This document shows positions 30,309 to 39,745 of a stretch of 41,105 nt of DNA, piece by piece. The DNA is taken from NCBI RefSeq assembly GCF_003462685.1, contig NZ_QRVE01000017.1, forward strand, positions 1-41,105, read 5' to 3'. The notes under the pieces are model-generated. The model saw nothing but the letters and a program-made list of their open reading frames with translations, was not told the origin of the DNA and made no database searches. Made by a program: the position numbers and the translations under genes. The stretch comes from Collinsella sp. AF23-4AC (GTDB taxonomy: Bacteria; Actinomycetota; Coriobacteriia; Coriobacteriales; Coriobacteriaceae). Within the stretch, counting starts at the first letter, position 1, and each line of letters starts with the position of its first letter.

Positions 30309-30359
30309 CACTTTAGTTAGGTAAAGTGAGTCATGTAACGTTCAGAATCATACACTTTA
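30309..30359. promoter_or_regulatory. CACTTTA repeats upstream of the ABC transporter operon
   Basis: CACTTTA (30309-30315) and TAAAGTG (30322-30328) form a perfect 7-base inverted repeat with a 6-base spacer. A third CACTTTA is at 30353-30359. They begin 19 bases upstream of the start codon, within the likely promoter. The regulator is unknown. The rest of the 30291-30629 gap is the nested palindrome and the promoter area of the methyltransferase gene. Confidence 0.5.
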
Positions 30360-30383
30360 GTGAGATGGAGTACAAGGGAGGGC

Positions 30384-30520
30384 TTGCCCGCCGGGTGCCG
30401 GGGCAGGGGTTAAGTTTGCTGCTCTACAGTCCTGCTCACGACGGAGAGCACATTAAGTGCTCTCCTGTTCGTGCGGAACTCGCGACAAACTTAACCCCTG
30501 CCCCGGCACCCGGCGGGCAA
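30384..30520. repeat. 137-base nested palindrome with perfect 35-base arms
   Basis: The arm 30384-30418 (starting TTGCCCGCCGGGTGCCGGGG and ending TTAAGTTTG) is an exact reverse complement of 30486-30520. The 67-base middle carries its own stem, GGAGAGCAC (30443-30451) with GTGCTCTCC (30457-30465), extended outward by CACGA/TCGTG. The symmetrical design without any open gene suggests a repeat of the REP/MITE kind. It lies between two divergently read genes. Confidence 0.88.
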
Positions 30521-30629
30521 ACGTCGTTGGGCTTATCACTGACATGAAATGGGCGCTTGCATATCGTCCGCTAGCTTGGCACGGTACAATGCTTTCAGAT
30601 TTCAATTTGTAAATTAGTGGGGTTAATTC

Positions 30630-32078
30630 ATGGCAGAATCTCGTGCGGAGCGTAAGGCTCGTCGTGCTTTGATCGAGGCGGCTGAGGGGTCGGGGGGGAG
30701 AAAATCTTCTAAGAAATCCAAGTCGTCTCTGGATGCGAAGGGTAAGTCGGCCAAGGGCAAGGCTAAGGCCAAGCGTCCCGGCTCTCGTCGGAGCGGGGAT
30801 AAGGCACCTCAAGCTCGTTCCAAGCATTCGCATAAAGATCCGGTTTCGTCTGCGCGTAAGGCTGTGGACCCCAAGTCTCCTTGTTCCATCATGAAAGCTT
30901 GCGGTGGGTGTACAGCGCTCAATCGTCCTTATAAGAAGCAGCTCGCCGCCAAGCAGGCTGCTATGGAGGAGCTTTTTGCTGCTCTTTGCGAGCGCGAGGG
31001 TATTAGCGTCGACTCCATTCGCGGTATGGGAGTCACCCTGGGCGACCCGGGCAAATATCCTGCGCCGCGTGGCTTTCGTCATAAGGCTGCCACTCCCTTT
31101 GCTCCCGGTAAGGAGGGCGCCATCCGTTGCGGTTTCTTTGAGCGCGGCACGCACAAGATCGTTGCCGTACCCGAATGCCCCGTCGAGGCACCGGGCGCCC
31201 GTCAGATTCTCAACGGCATCGCGCGTGAAGCTGAGCGCCTGCACATTCCCGCCTTTAACGAGGACAAGCATCTGGGCTTGCTCCGCTATGCCGTCGTCCG
31301 CTGCGGTTGGCGTACCGACCAGGTCATGGTCACGCTCGTAACCGCTCAGCGCGACTTGCCGCATGCGCAGGAGTTCTTTGAGGCTGTCGCCGCACTCAAT
31401 CCGCACATCGTCACCGTCGCCCAAAACATCAACGGACGCCCCGGCAACGCCATCCTCGGCGAGGAAACCCGCATCGTGTATGGCGCCGAATGCATGCGCG
31501 ACCAGCTGCTCGGCTGCGAGTTCGATATCTCCCCCACCGCGTTTTATCAGACCAACCCGCAACAGACCGAGCTGCTCTATCAGCTCGCTATCGACGGCAT
31601 GGACCTGCAGCAGGGCAACATTCTTATGGACGCTTACTGCGGCAGCGGCACCATCGGTCTGTGCGCCGCGAAGGATGCCCAGGACAGAGGTGTCGGCATT
31701 ATGCTGCTCGGCGTGGAGCGCAACCCGGCGGGCATTGCCGACGCACGTCGCAATGCCGAGCTCAACGGCCTCACCCGCAGCGCTTGGTTTATGGCCGACG
31801 ACGCCACCGATTACATCCTGGACGCCGCCGATAACAACGAGCGCGTTGACGTTCTCTCCATCGACCCGCCGCGCGCCGGCTCCACCCCCGAGTTCCTCGA
31901 GGCCGCCTGCGCGCTCAAGCCGCGCCGCATCACCTATATCAGCTGCAACCCCGTGACCCAAGAGCGCGACCTGCACCAGCTCCTCGACGGAGGCTATCGC
32001 CTGCTCAAGATCACGCCGGTCGACATGTTCCCTCACACCGACCACACCGAAACCGTAGCGGTCCTCGAACGCCGCTAA
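30630..32078 (+). CDS. 23S rRNA (uracil-5-)-methyltransferase, RlmD/TrmA-type
   Basis: A 482-residue SAM-dependent RNA m5U methyltransferase. Iron-sulfur cysteines are C85, C91, C94 and C183 (PCSIMKACGGC, PECPVEA). The SAM motif is DAYCGSGTIG (334-343), then SIDPPRAG (410-417) and the catalytic YISCNPVT with C439. The base-flipping/proton-removing Glu is in HTETVAVLE. The first 80 residues are a lysine/serine/arginine-rich tail in place of the usual N-terminal TRAM domain, likely an RNA-binding extension. GGGG precedes the ATG. Assignment between RlmD, RlmCD and TrmA-like is not decided by sequence alone. Confidence 0.88.
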   Translation: MAESRAERKARRALIEAAEGSGGRKSSKKSKSSLDAKGKSAKGKAKAKRPGSRRSGDKAPQARSKHSHKDPVSSARKAVDPKSPCSIMKACGGCTALNRPYKKQLAAKQAAMEELFAALCEREGISVDSIRGMGVTLGDPGKYPAPRGFRHKAATPFAPGKEGAIRCGFFERGTHKIVAVPECPVEAPGARQILNGIAREAERLHIPAFNEDKHLGLLRYAVVRCGWRTDQVMVTLVTAQRDLPHAQEFFEAVAALNPHIVTVAQNINGRPGNAILGEETRIVYGAECMRDQLLGCEFDISPTAFYQTNPQQTELLYQLAIDGMDLQQGNILMDAYCGSGTIGLCAAKDAQDRGVGIMLLGVERNPAGIADARRNAELNGLTRSAWFMADDATDYILDAADNNERVDVLSIDPPRAGSTPEFLEAACALKPRRITYISCNPVTQERDLHQLLDGGYRLLKITPVDMFPHTDHTETVAVLERR

Positions 32079-32088
32079 TCCACCGGCA

Positions 32089-32131
32089 CAAGCGAGGGGG
32101 GCGGCCCAGGCGGGCCGCCCCCCTTCGCTTG
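32089..32131. terminator. bidirectional terminator between the methyltransferase and PHP genes
   Basis: CAAGCGA followed by GGGGGCGGCCC pairs with GGGCCGCCCCC and TTCGCTTG around AGGC, a very GC-rich stem of about 19 pairs. It stands between two converging genes. Confidence 0.85.
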
Positions 32132-32145
32132 GTTTATAAATTCCG

Positions 32146-32967
32146 CTACATCCCATTGCGCAGATCGCACACGCCGGCTGCCGCCATCTCGCGCAGCAGT
32201 GTCTCGCGATCGCGCGTCACGATCAGATCCAACGGGAAGTGAATCTCGTCGAGCATCTTGCGAGCGTAATCGAGCTTACCAATTGCCATGCCAATGTGCG
32301 CATCGGTCGAAACGCCAATGCCCACGCCCAGCTCGGCGCAGCGCTCGGCAATCTTGCGGCATACGGCCCAATGCTCAGTGTCGACACCGTGTTCAAAACT
32401 ATGGTTGTTGATCTCGATAATCTTGTGCTTGGCCTTAGCTGCCAACAGCACCTCGTCGATATCGAACGGCACGCCCGAACGCCCCGTGTGACCCAGCATG
32501 AACACCTTGGGGTGCTCCAGGGCATTGATATACATCTCGGTCGTCTGGGCCAGCGTCGCGCCCTCAGCAATCTGCGGATTATGCACGCTCGCAACCAAAT
32601 AATCCAAATTACGCGTAACCAAATCGAACAGCGAATGCTGACGGCTGTACGAATCGCCGGCAATATCGAGCGTGACAGGGGTGTCCTCGCCAAACAGGCT
32701 TCCGTCCAGCGAAACGATATCGGCCTCGGCACCACGCAGCACCAGCACGCCGCTCCAAATGCGCGGCCAGATATCCTGGTTGATAAAGAACTGGTAACTG
32801 CGCAGGTCATTGGGGCAAGCCGTAACCATAGAGCTCAAATGGTCGGCAGATCCGAGCACCTGCAGACCACGCTCTGCCGCCCAGTACACATTCTCCTCAA
32901 TGGTCGAATATGCATGCGCAGAGAACATAGTATGGGTATGAATGTCACAAGAAAGCAGGTAGGGCAT
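32146..32967 (-). CDS. PHP-domain phosphatase (YcdX-like)
   Basis: A 273-residue PHP-superfamily hydrolase. The metal-binding motif I is DIHTHTMFSAHAY (H10, H12), then SADHLSS, EADIV, ASVHNPQ, GHTGRSG, EINNHSFEHG and STDAHIG, giving the usual nine metal ligands of a trinuclear site. Members of the YcdX/YcdX-like group hydrolyse phosphate esters of small molecules. No polymerase or histidinol-phosphate context is present. GGAG lies 6 bases before the ATG. It converges on the methyltransferase gene and is 165 bases from the aminotransferase gene on the same strand. Confidence 0.88.
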   Translation of the reverse strand: MPYLLSCDIHTHTMFSAHAYSTIEENVYWAAERGLQVLGSADHLSSMVTACPNDLRSYQFFINQDIWPRIWSGVLVLRGAEADIVSLDGSLFGEDTPVTLDIAGDSYSRQHSLFDLVTRNLDYLVASVHNPQIAEGATLAQTTEMYINALEHPKVFMLGHTGRSGVPFDIDEVLLAAKAKHKIIEINNHSFEHGVDTEHWAVCRKIAERCAELGVGIGVSTDAHIGMAIGKLDYARKMLDEIHFPLDLIVTRDRETLLREMAAAGVCDLRNGM

Positions 32968-33132
32968 CAGGTCTCCTTATCTGGCACGGCCGTCGCTTAT
33001 ATTCATTGTACGCATAGCCTTCGATAGTCGTAAAACCACTCCATCCCAAAGACACAACGTCCATGACAACGGGGTCCGGCTTAACACCAAACCCCGTTTC
33101 ACGTAAAACATTGTAGGCAGAGCGCTTTACTT

Positions 33133-34317
33133 TTAACGATACTCGTCCGCCAACTGTTTCCAAGCGGGTAGCGAATTGACAATCGTTTCGTAGCTCACGC
33201 AATAGCCCAGGCGGAACCAACCCGGCATACCAAAGCTGTCCGAGGGAACCGCAAGCAGCTCATACTTCTTTGCGCGCTCGCAAAACGCATTCGCATCGGG
33301 CTCGAGTGCCTTCACCCACAGGTAGAACGCGCCGTCCGGCTCAACATAGGTATAGCCGTAGTCCGTCAAAGCATCGGTGAGCGCCGTGCGGTTGCGGGCA
33401 TAGGCCCCGACATCACTCGGCTCATCGATGCAATCAATGATCACGCGCTGGAAGAGTGCCGGTGCGCATACAAAACCCAGCGTACGGGCAGCACCCGCAA
33501 CAGCCGGCATCAGACGGGCAGCCTGCGGATTGGTGTTGGGAACCAAGATCCACCCCACGCGCTCACCCGGCAGCGACAGCGACTTGGAATACGAGTAGCA
33601 CACGATGGTGTGCTCGTAGATCGAGGGCACCCAAGGCACCTCGGCACCGTACACGATCTCGCGGTACGGCTCATCCGAGATGAGCATAATCGGATTCTCG
33701 GGATCGCGCTGAGCGTTGGCCTCGCGCAGAACATTGGCCAGTCGCGTCAGCGTGTCGCGCGTATATACGGCACCGGTCGGGTTGTTGGGCGAGTCGATAA
33801 TGACGGCTGCCGTCTTGTCGGTGATCGCCTTGAGCACGTTGTCCACGCTCAGCTGGAGCGTGTCTTCATCGGCGAGCGCCTCAACACACGTACAGCCGGC
33901 CTTCTCAATCCAAACGCGATACTCCGGAAAGTACGGGGCGATAACAATAACCTCGTCACCCGGGTTCGTAACGGCGTTGAGCGTGCAGGTGAGCGAAGCC
34001 GCGGCACCCACCGTCATAAAGACGTCCTTACCCTCATAGTTCGTTCCAAAGCGGCGGTTGAGCGATTCGGCGACGGCTGCTCGACATTGCGGCAGGCCCG
34101 GAGCGGGGGTGTAGCCGTGCAACTGGTCGCTCGGCAGCCCCAAGGCCTTCTTAATGGACTCCGCCACGGCAGCTGGCGCCGGAACACTCGGGTTGCCCAG
34201 CGAAAAATCGAATACGTTTTCCGCACCGATCTGTGCCTTGCGCTCAAGACCATAGCTAAAGATCTCGCGGATGATGGAGCTTTCCGCACCGCGAGCATAC
34301 ATAGTTTCGTTAATCAT
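33133..34317 (-). CDS. class I/II pyridoxal-phosphate aminotransferase
   Basis: A 394-residue fold-type I aminotransferase. Cofactor residues are N179 in DSPNNPTG, D215 and Y218 in ISDEPYRE and the Schiff-base Lys K245 in SYSKSLSLPGERVG; the substrate Arg is in WFRLGYCVS near the end. The start region DFSLGNPSVPAP is typical of aspartate/alanine-type enzymes. The exact amino acid acted on is not fixed by sequence. ATG 34317 with GGGGA upstream is chosen; an earlier in-frame start lies inside the palindrome at 34378-34437 and is unlikely. Single gene, no pathway neighbours. Confidence 0.9.
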   Translation of the reverse strand: MINETMYARGAESSIIREIFSYGLERKAQIGAENVFDFSLGNPSVPAPAAVAESIKKALGLPSDQLHGYTPAPGLPQCRAAVAESLNRRFGTNYEGKDVFMTVGAAASLTCTLNAVTNPGDEVIVIAPYFPEYRVWIEKAGCTCVEALADEDTLQLSVDNVLKAITDKTAAVIIDSPNNPTGAVYTRDTLTRLANVLREANAQRDPENPIMLISDEPYREIVYGAEVPWVPSIYEHTIVCYSYSKSLSLPGERVGWILVPNTNPQAARLMPAVAGAARTLGFVCAPALFQRVIIDCIDEPSDVGAYARNRTALTDALTDYGYTYVEPDGAFYLWVKALEPDANAFCERAKKYELLAVPSDSFGMPGWFRLGYCVSYETIVNSLPAWKQLADEYR

Positions 34318-34377
34318 CTGTTCCCCTTTCGCATAGGCGCTATTGTACGCTTTAGCCGAGCAAAGTGCCGCAGCAAT

Positions 34378-34437
34378 GTTGATTGGGGACAGACTTAAAT
34401 GCGTGAAAACGCTCATTTAAGTCTGTCCCCAATCAAC
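34378..34437. repeat. 60-base GGGGACAGAC palindrome with 24-base arms
   Basis: GTTGATTGGGGACAGACTTA plus AATG (34378-34401) is an exact reverse complement of 34414-34437. In the 12-base loop, GCGT and ACGC close a GAAA tetraloop, leaving a small bulge. It belongs to the GGGACAG-core repeats of this window but has a different stem. It lies between the ftsH terminator and the aminotransferase start. Confidence 0.88.
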
Positions 34438-34463
34438 AGACGGCCCCATATCGCTCAAAAGAA

Positions 34464-34495
34464 AAAGCCTCCGCAGGTTTCCCCGCGGAGGCTTT
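34464..34495 (-). terminator. terminator of the ftsH gene
   Basis: AAAGCCTCCGC (34464-34474) pairs with GCGGAGGCTTT (34485-34495). On the minus strand the stem is followed by TTTTTCTTTTG. It lies 12 bases after the ftsH stop. Confidence 0.92.
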
Positions 34496-34506
34496 CGCCA
34501 CAAAGA

Positions 34507-36642
34507 CTATTTGTCGGCATCGGCATCGGCATCGACGACGGCATGGTCATCGTCAGTATCATCGGATGCGGCTTCGGCATCCTCCTGCATGGCCGCCTGC
34601 GCAAAGGCCGCGGCATCAGCCGCCAGCTCCTCCTCGCTCATACGAGGCGCGCGCTTCTTGGTCGGCATGCCGGCCGCCTTGGCATTGCGCTCCTCCTTGG
34701 CCGCCAGGATATCGCCCTCGCGCTCAAGGTAGGCATTCCACTCGTTGTCGAGCAGGGCGTTCACGGCGTCGCCTTCGACGGTCTCGCGCTCAAGCAGCAC
34801 CTTCGCCATCAGATCGAGCTGATCGCGACGGGCATCCAAAATCTCGACCGCACGACGATGGGCTTCGCGCATGATGCGCTGAACCTCGATATCGATGCGG
34901 CGTGCCGTCTCCTCGGAGTAATCCTGGTGATCGGCGTAATCGCGACCAAGGAACACCTGATGTTGCGCCTCGCCAAACACTTGTGTGCCCAGCTCCTCGC
35001 TCATGCCCAGGCGCGTGACCATCTCGCGCGCCATCTTGGTTGCGCGCTCCAGATCGTTGCTCGCACCCGACGTAATGTCATCGCACATGAGCTCCTCGGC
35101 AACGCGACCGCCCAAGAACACGGCGAGCTCGTCGAGCATCTCGTTCTTGGTCTTGAGGAAATGGTCCTCCTGCGGAAGCTGCAGCGTGTAGCCCAGAGCC
35201 TGGCCGCGGCTGACGATCGAGATCTTGTGGACCGGATCGGAGTGCTCCAGGATGTGGCCCACCAGGGCATGACCGCTCTCGTGGTAGGCAATCGTGGTGC
35301 GCTCGGCCTCGGTCATCACGCGACCCTTGCGCTGCGGCCCGGCAATCACGCGCTCCATCGATTCCTCGACCTCGTCCATCGAGATCACGGAACGATGACG
35401 GCGAGCGGCCAGCAGCGCAGACTCGTTGAGCAGGTTCGCCAAATCGGCACCAGTAAAGCCAACGGTCATCTGGGCGAGCTTCTCAAACTTAACGTCCTCG
35501 TCCATCGGCTTGTTCTCGGCATGCACGCGCAAGATCTGCTCGCGGCCCTTCACATCCGGACGGTCGACCGTAACCTGACGGTCAAAACGGCCGGGACGCA
35601 GCAATGCCGGATCCAGGATGTCAGGACGGTTGGTCGCAGCGATCAGGATGACCGACTCGCTTTCCTCAAAGCCGTCCATCTCGACCAGCAGCTGGTTGAG
35701 CGTCTGCTCGCGCTCGTCGTGACCGCCGCCCAAGCCAGCTCCGCGCTGACGTCCCACGGCATCGATCTCATCGATGAAGATGATCGACGGGGCCTGGGAC
35801 TTGGCCTCCTTAAAGAGGTCGCGCACACGGCTGGCGCCGACGCCTACGAACATCTCGACAAAGTCGGAACCCGAGATGCTAAAGAACGGCACGCCCGCCT
35901 CGCCGGCAACGGCCTTGGCCAGCAGCGTTTTACCGGTGCCCGGAGGGCCAACCAGCAACACGCCACGCGGGATCTTGGCGCCCAGTTTGCGATAGCGATC
36001 AGGATCGCTCAAAAAGTCACGGATCTCCTCGAGCTCCTCGACTGCCTCGTCCACGCCGGCAACGTCTTCAAACTTGACCTTGGGGCGTGTGGCCTCGTTG
36101 GTCTTGGCGTTGGTCTTGCCAAACTGCATGTTCCTGTTGTTGGCGCCCATCATCTGGCGCATAAAGTAGAACATGATGGCGATAAGGGCGATCGTCGGAA
36201 GCACACTCATCGCCAAGTCGCCCCAAAAATCGGGATCGTTGGTGTTGACGATGTACTTGGTATCGGGGTGCTCCGCCATGAGCTCGGCAAGCGAATCGGA
36301 GCCGACATAGGTCGAGGAGAAGCTCTTGAGCTCGCTCGTATCGCCCTTGTCCTTCTTCGTCTTCCAGTAATGACCCGTCACGCTTCCGTCTTGAACCGTA
36401 TAGGTCAGATCTTCGACGCGATCCTGCTTGATGGCGCTGACCATCTCGCTCGTCGCGAGCTTAACGGTATTGCTGGAGCTGGCAAAGCCGGAGCCCATAT
36501 TAAAGAAGGCATAGCCCAGAAGCGCGCAAGCCAAAAGAAAATACAGCCAGCCCGTACGCGTGGGCTTCTTGCCTCCGGGCATCCCCGGGATCTTTGGGTC
36601 CCGGGGAGTCTGGGAATTGTTGTCGTTACGGTCGTCGGGCAT
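34507..36642 (-). CDS. ftsH: ATP-dependent zinc metalloprotease FtsH
   Basis: A 711-residue membrane AAA+ protease that degrades membrane and regulatory proteins. Two membrane segments (about 31-48 and 143-165) flank an extracytoplasmic domain. Walker A is GPPGTGKT (232-239), Walker B IIFIDEID (287-294), the SRH region [18 protein letters not shown] (in part), and the zinc site HESGH (454-458). The acidic Asp/Ala-rich tail ([18 protein letters not shown], last 18 residues) is longer and more acidic than usual. It starts 1 base after the hpt stop codon, so the two are probably co-translated, as in the widespread tilS-hpt-ftsH arrangement. Confidence 0.97.
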   Translation of the reverse strand: MPDDRNDNNSQTPRDPKIPGMPGGKKPTRTGWLYFLLACALLGYAFFNMGSGFASSSNTVKLATSEMVSAIKQDRVEDLTYTVQDGSVTGHYWKTKKDKGDTSELKSFSSTYVGSDSLAELMAEHPDTKYIVNTNDPDFWGDLAMSVLPTIALIAIMFYFMRQMMGANNRNMQFGKTNAKTNEATRPKVKFEDVAGVDEAVEELEEIRDFLSDPDRYRKLGAKIPRGVLLVGPPGTGKTLLAKAVAGEAGVPFFSISGSDFVEMFVGVGASRVRDLFKEAKSQAPSIIFIDEIDAVGRQRGAGLGGGHDEREQTLNQLLVEMDGFEESESVILIAATNRPDILDPALLRPGRFDRQVTVDRPDVKGREQILRVHAENKPMDEDVKFEKLAQMTVGFTGADLANLLNESALLAARRHRSVISMDEVEESMERVIAGPQRKGRVMTEAERTTIAYHESGHALVGHILEHSDPVHKISIVSRGQALGYTLQLPQEDHFLKTKNEMLDELAVFLGGRVAEELMCDDITSGASNDLERATKMAREMVTRLGMSEELGTQVFGEAQHQVFLGRDYADHQDYSEETARRIDIEVQRIMREAHRRAVEILDARRDQLDLMAKVLLERETVEGDAVNALLDNEWNAYLEREGDILAAKEERNAKAAGMPTKKRAPRMSEEELAADAAAFAQAAMQEDAEAASDDTDDDHAVVDADADADK

Positions 36643-36643
36643 C

Positions 36644-37192
36644 TTACGAATAAACCTCCGGTTTCAAAATGCCCAGATACGGAAGGTTACGATAGCGCTC
36701 GGCATAGTCGAGGCCGTAGCCCACCACAAAGGCATCGGGGCAATGGGTTCCAACATACTTGGGCGTGATGGCCGAGACGCGGTCCTCAACGTCCTTCCAC
36801 AGGAAGGCGGCGACCTCCAGAGAAGCGGGCTTGCGGCTCTCGAGGTTCTTCATCAGATACTTGAGCGTCAGGCCCGAGTCCAGAATGTCCTCGACGATCA
36901 GCACGTCGCGACCGCGGATGTCGATATCCAGGTCCTTAATGATACGCACGATACCCGAGGACTTCACACCGTCGCCATAGCTCGAAACAGCCATGAAATC
37001 GATGTTGGTCGGCAGCTCGATCTTACGCATCAGGTCGCCCATAAAGACCACGGCGCCGCGCAGGACCGCAATCAGCACCAGATCCTTACCCGCGTAGTCG
37101 CGAGTAATCTCCTCGCCCAAGCGAGAGACGATACCGTCGATATCCTCCTGCGTGAACAGAACCTTCTCGATATCCGGATGTTGAGAAGCCAT
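36644..37192 (-). CDS. hpt: hypoxanthine phosphoribosyltransferase
   Basis: A 182-residue purine salvage enzyme joining hypoxanthine or guanine to PRPP. The PRPP motif VLIVEDILDSGLTL is at 97-110, and AVLRGAVVFMGDLMR (42-56) and SSYGDGVKSSG (70-80) are the other substrate loops. FVVGYGLDYAERYRNLPYLG closes it (in parts VVGYGLDYAE, YRNLPYLG). Between tilS and ftsH, the usual gram-positive order. A 147-base gap separates it from tilS, and the ATG has AAAGGG-like bases (AAGGGTTGTC) upstream. Confidence 0.96.
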   Translation of the reverse strand: MASQHPDIEKVLFTQEDIDGIVSRLGEEITRDYAGKDLVLIAVLRGAVVFMGDLMRKIELPTNIDFMAVSSYGDGVKSSGIVRIIKDLDIDIRGRDVLIVEDILDSGLTLKYLMKNLESRKPASLEVAAFLWKDVEDRVSAITPKYVGTHCPDAFVVGYGLDYAERYRNLPYLGILKPEVYS

Positions 37193-37339
37193 GACAACCC
37201 TTTCTTGTGCTTATCGCCCACACACCGCCGTATGGACGCGAACTTCACATTCTAGCAGCGCACGGGGTATATTTTCCAGCCCGTACGCCATCAGCGCGGG
37301 AATACCGTCAACGTCGCACAGAATAGCTGGCGTGGGACG

Positions 37340-38878
37340 CTATTCCGCATCGACCACACGAAGCAGATATGCCACGCGCGTTGCGGCCGTGCACTTAAAA
37401 CGCTCGTCCGCGCGAACTCCGGCGACCCACACCACGACACCCCCCGGCGCCGTCCTCACCATGGGCACGCCGGCGCGCTCGGAAACGGGAATGCGAGCCT
37501 CACCTAGCAAGTCGGATACTTTCTTGCTTCGACCACTCATCCCTAACGGGCACATCACGTCTCCCGGTGCAGGACCGTCCACCCACAGGCGCGCCAATCG
37601 CGCCTCGGCAGGGATCTCGCCACGCGAGCCCGCCAGGATCCGCTCACTATCGCTGTCGGCAAAACCCAGGGCAGCCGCGTCTACCAAAGCTGTCACTTCC
37701 CCGGCAGCTGCAAGCTCACGGGCGCGGCGCACGATATCGCATCCCGGCTCAACGGCCATCGGTTCTGTGACCAGCATACGTCCCCCGCCCAACGGCAAAC
37801 GACCGGGTACGGTAACCCAGTCCGCGACCAGGCCCTCGCGAGCCGCCGGCGCCTTGAACGCCAGCATGCCAAACTCAATGCGTGCGTCAATCCCCGCCGG
37901 AAGCGTGACCGAGCCGGCGCCCTCGGCAACGCAGGAAAGGACTCGCTCCACATGTCGCATCTCTGGACGAGCGTCCGGATCGATGCGCTTAATCGCCAGT
38001 CGCACGATGCGCCGCGCGATTACCACCTCGGCCGCAGCAAGGCGCCTGGCATCGAGCACCAGCGCGCCCGCCGCCTCCTTACGCAGGCAGCTTCGAAACG
38101 CCTGTGCTGAAAGCTGAGACAAAAACGCGTCCTCATCGCCTAAGATCTCGCAGGCGGCGCCAATCGTCTTGCAGACGCTCGCGTTGCGCTGCGCCACCAC
38201 CGGCATCACTCGATGGCGCACGTAGTTTCGCAGATACGAGATATCCTCATTGCTCTCGTCTTCACGCCACGGCTGACCATGTACCTGCAGATAGCCCACG
38301 AGCTCGCCATGAGTTAGGTCGAGCAAGGGACGCACCACGATATTCCTCCGGCGAGGAATGCTCGATAGGCCAGCGGGCCCCGAACCCTTAATCGCGTTCA
38401 TCAAAAACGTTTCCGCGCGATCCGAAGACGTGTGCGCGGTGCAGATACGAGCCGCCGTTCGCGGTGCCCCCGTCTGGGCGCAGAGCTCGCGAACATACCT
38501 CCGCGCCGCGGCATAGCGCACCTCGCGGGCCGCGGCCTCAATATTGCCCGACTCCCCATCAAAATAAGCGTGCTCCACGCACAGCGGTAAACCATATTTC
38601 GCGCAAAGCTCACGCACAAAGGCCTCGTCGCCATCGGACGCCTTGCCGCGCAGATGATGGTTTACATGCAGCACATGCAGGCGCTCGCGAGCAATGGGGG
38701 CAACACCGCGTCCGTCTTGGATATCCAGCTTTGATGTGCACGCCATAAGAAGCAGCGCCGTCGAGTCCGCGCCGCCTGATACCATGAGCACGACAGGAGC
38801 AGCCTGCTGCCTCGTCCGGGTCTCATCGACTGCCCCAGGCACGGCATGGTGTCCATAATGCTGAGATACCGTAGGCAT
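37340..38878 (-). CDS. tilS: tRNA(Ile)-lysidine synthase
   Basis: A 512-residue N-type ATP pyrophosphatase that makes lysidine at C34 of tRNA-Ile(CAU), needed to read AUA. The PP-loop SGGADST is at 34-40, with LHVNHHLRGKASDGDE, CTAHTSSDRAETFLMN and the GLSSIPRRRN segment following. The lower-scoring C-terminal half contains the substrate-binding domains (CPLGMSGRSKKVSDLLGEARIP, in part). GAGGAGG lies just before the ATG. It is divergent from the walJ-like gene, 48 bases between starts, so the two promoters overlap. Confidence 0.95.
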   Translation of the reverse strand: MPTVSQHYGHHAVPGAVDETRTRQQAAPVVLMVSGGADSTALLLMACTSKLDIQDGRGVAPIARERLHVLHVNHHLRGKASDGDEAFVRELCAKYGLPLCVEHAYFDGESGNIEAAAREVRYAAARRYVRELCAQTGAPRTAARICTAHTSSDRAETFLMNAIKGSGPAGLSSIPRRRNIVVRPLLDLTHGELVGYLQVHGQPWREDESNEDISYLRNYVRHRVMPVVAQRNASVCKTIGAACEILGDEDAFLSQLSAQAFRSCLRKEAAGALVLDARRLAAAEVVIARRIVRLAIKRIDPDARPEMRHVERVLSCVAEGAGSVTLPAGIDARIEFGMLAFKAPAAREGLVADWVTVPGRLPLGGGRMLVTEPMAVEPGCDIVRRARELAAAGEVTALVDAAALGFADSDSERILAGSRGEIPAEARLARLWVDGPAPGDVMCPLGMSGRSKKVSDLLGEARIPVSERAGVPMVRTAPGGVVVWVAGVRADERFKCTAATRVAYLLRVVDAE

Positions 38879-38926
38879 TTGCTTCCTCCTCTATTCGTCC
38901 GCACCCATTGTATCCTTTGGAATCTT

Positions 38927-39736
38927 ATGTCTCGTCTGCACCTTCATATCCTCGGCAGTGGCTCTAAAGGCAACTGCGCACTCATCGAGGGCCCGCAGGG
39001 GCTCATTATGGTCGATGACGGGCTGTCTCGCCGCGAGACATTAAAGCGCATGGCAGAACTGGGGCTCTCGACAGACAACGTCTCGGCTCTTCTCATTACT
39101 CATGAGCATAGCGATCACATCAAGGGCCTCGATGTCTGGTGCAAGCACTGGCACGGCCCCCTCTTTGCCAGCAGGGGCACCCTTTCGAACAAAGAAAATC
39201 TTTCGCATCTGCCTGTCGAGGAATTCGATCCCGGCGACGCCCTATCCATTGCCGGCATTCACGTGCAAACCTACTCAACATCACACGATGTCATCAATCC
39301 AGTCGGTTATCGATTCGACGCCCTCGATGATTCCATCGGCTTTGCCACCGACACCGGAGAGCTATCGAGCCAAGCCATGAACGCCCTCAAAGATTGTCGA
39401 GTCCTCGCGCTCGAAAGCAACCATGATGTGACCATGCTGCGCGAGGGAGAATATCCCCGCTTTCTTCAGGAGCGCATCCTGTCTGCAAGGGGACACCTCT
39501 CCAATGGCCAAGCCGCCGAAGCCGCGCGCGAACTTGTTACCGATCGCACCGAACAGCTCATTGCCATGCATATCAGCCAAGATAACAATCGTCCGAGCCT
39601 TACCGTCAAAAGCTATGCCAAAGCTCTGGCCGCAACCCTGGATGACGAGGTCGGCAGCTCCGCAACCCTCCTCCAAGGATTGCGAAAACTCTCGATACGC
39701 CCTGCGAGTCAGTATCAGCCGGCAACCATTCAATAA
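38927..39736 (+). CDS. metallo-beta-lactamase fold hydrolase (WalJ/YycJ-like)
   Basis: A 269-residue MBL-fold protein. It starts LHLHILGSGSKGNCALIE and has the metal motif THEHSDH (58-64, HxHxDH), then TSHDVINPVGYRF, FATDTGEL (metal Asp) and ALESNHDVTML. This pattern is that of YycJ/WalJ, nucleases linked to cell-wall or DNA metabolism. ATG 38927 is preferred as the family start; the frame is open upstream into the tilS start. The ribosome site is weak (TTTGGAATC). A strong terminator follows at 39746. Confidence 0.9.
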   Translation: MSRLHLHILGSGSKGNCALIEGPQGLIMVDDGLSRRETLKRMAELGLSTDNVSALLITHEHSDHIKGLDVWCKHWHGPLFASRGTLSNKENLSHLPVEEFDPGDALSIAGIHVQTYSTSHDVINPVGYRFDALDDSIGFATDTGELSSQAMNALKDCRVLALESNHDVTMLREGEYPRFLQERILSARGHLSNGQAAEAARELVTDRTEQLIAMHISQDNNRPSLTVKSYAKALAATLDDEVGSSATLLQGLRKLSIRPASQYQPATIQ

Positions 39737-39745
39737 ACTGTCCTA

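Noticed and set aside
30453..32156. 567-codon minus-strand frame opposite the rRNA methyltransferase
   Set aside because: It runs into the nested palindrome and terminator. The opposite frame has all catalytic motifs of the methyltransferase.
34399..36768. 789-codon plus-strand frame opposite ftsH
   Set aside because: Shadow frame from codon bias in ftsH. It crosses the hpt-ftsH junction and has no ribosome site or domain.
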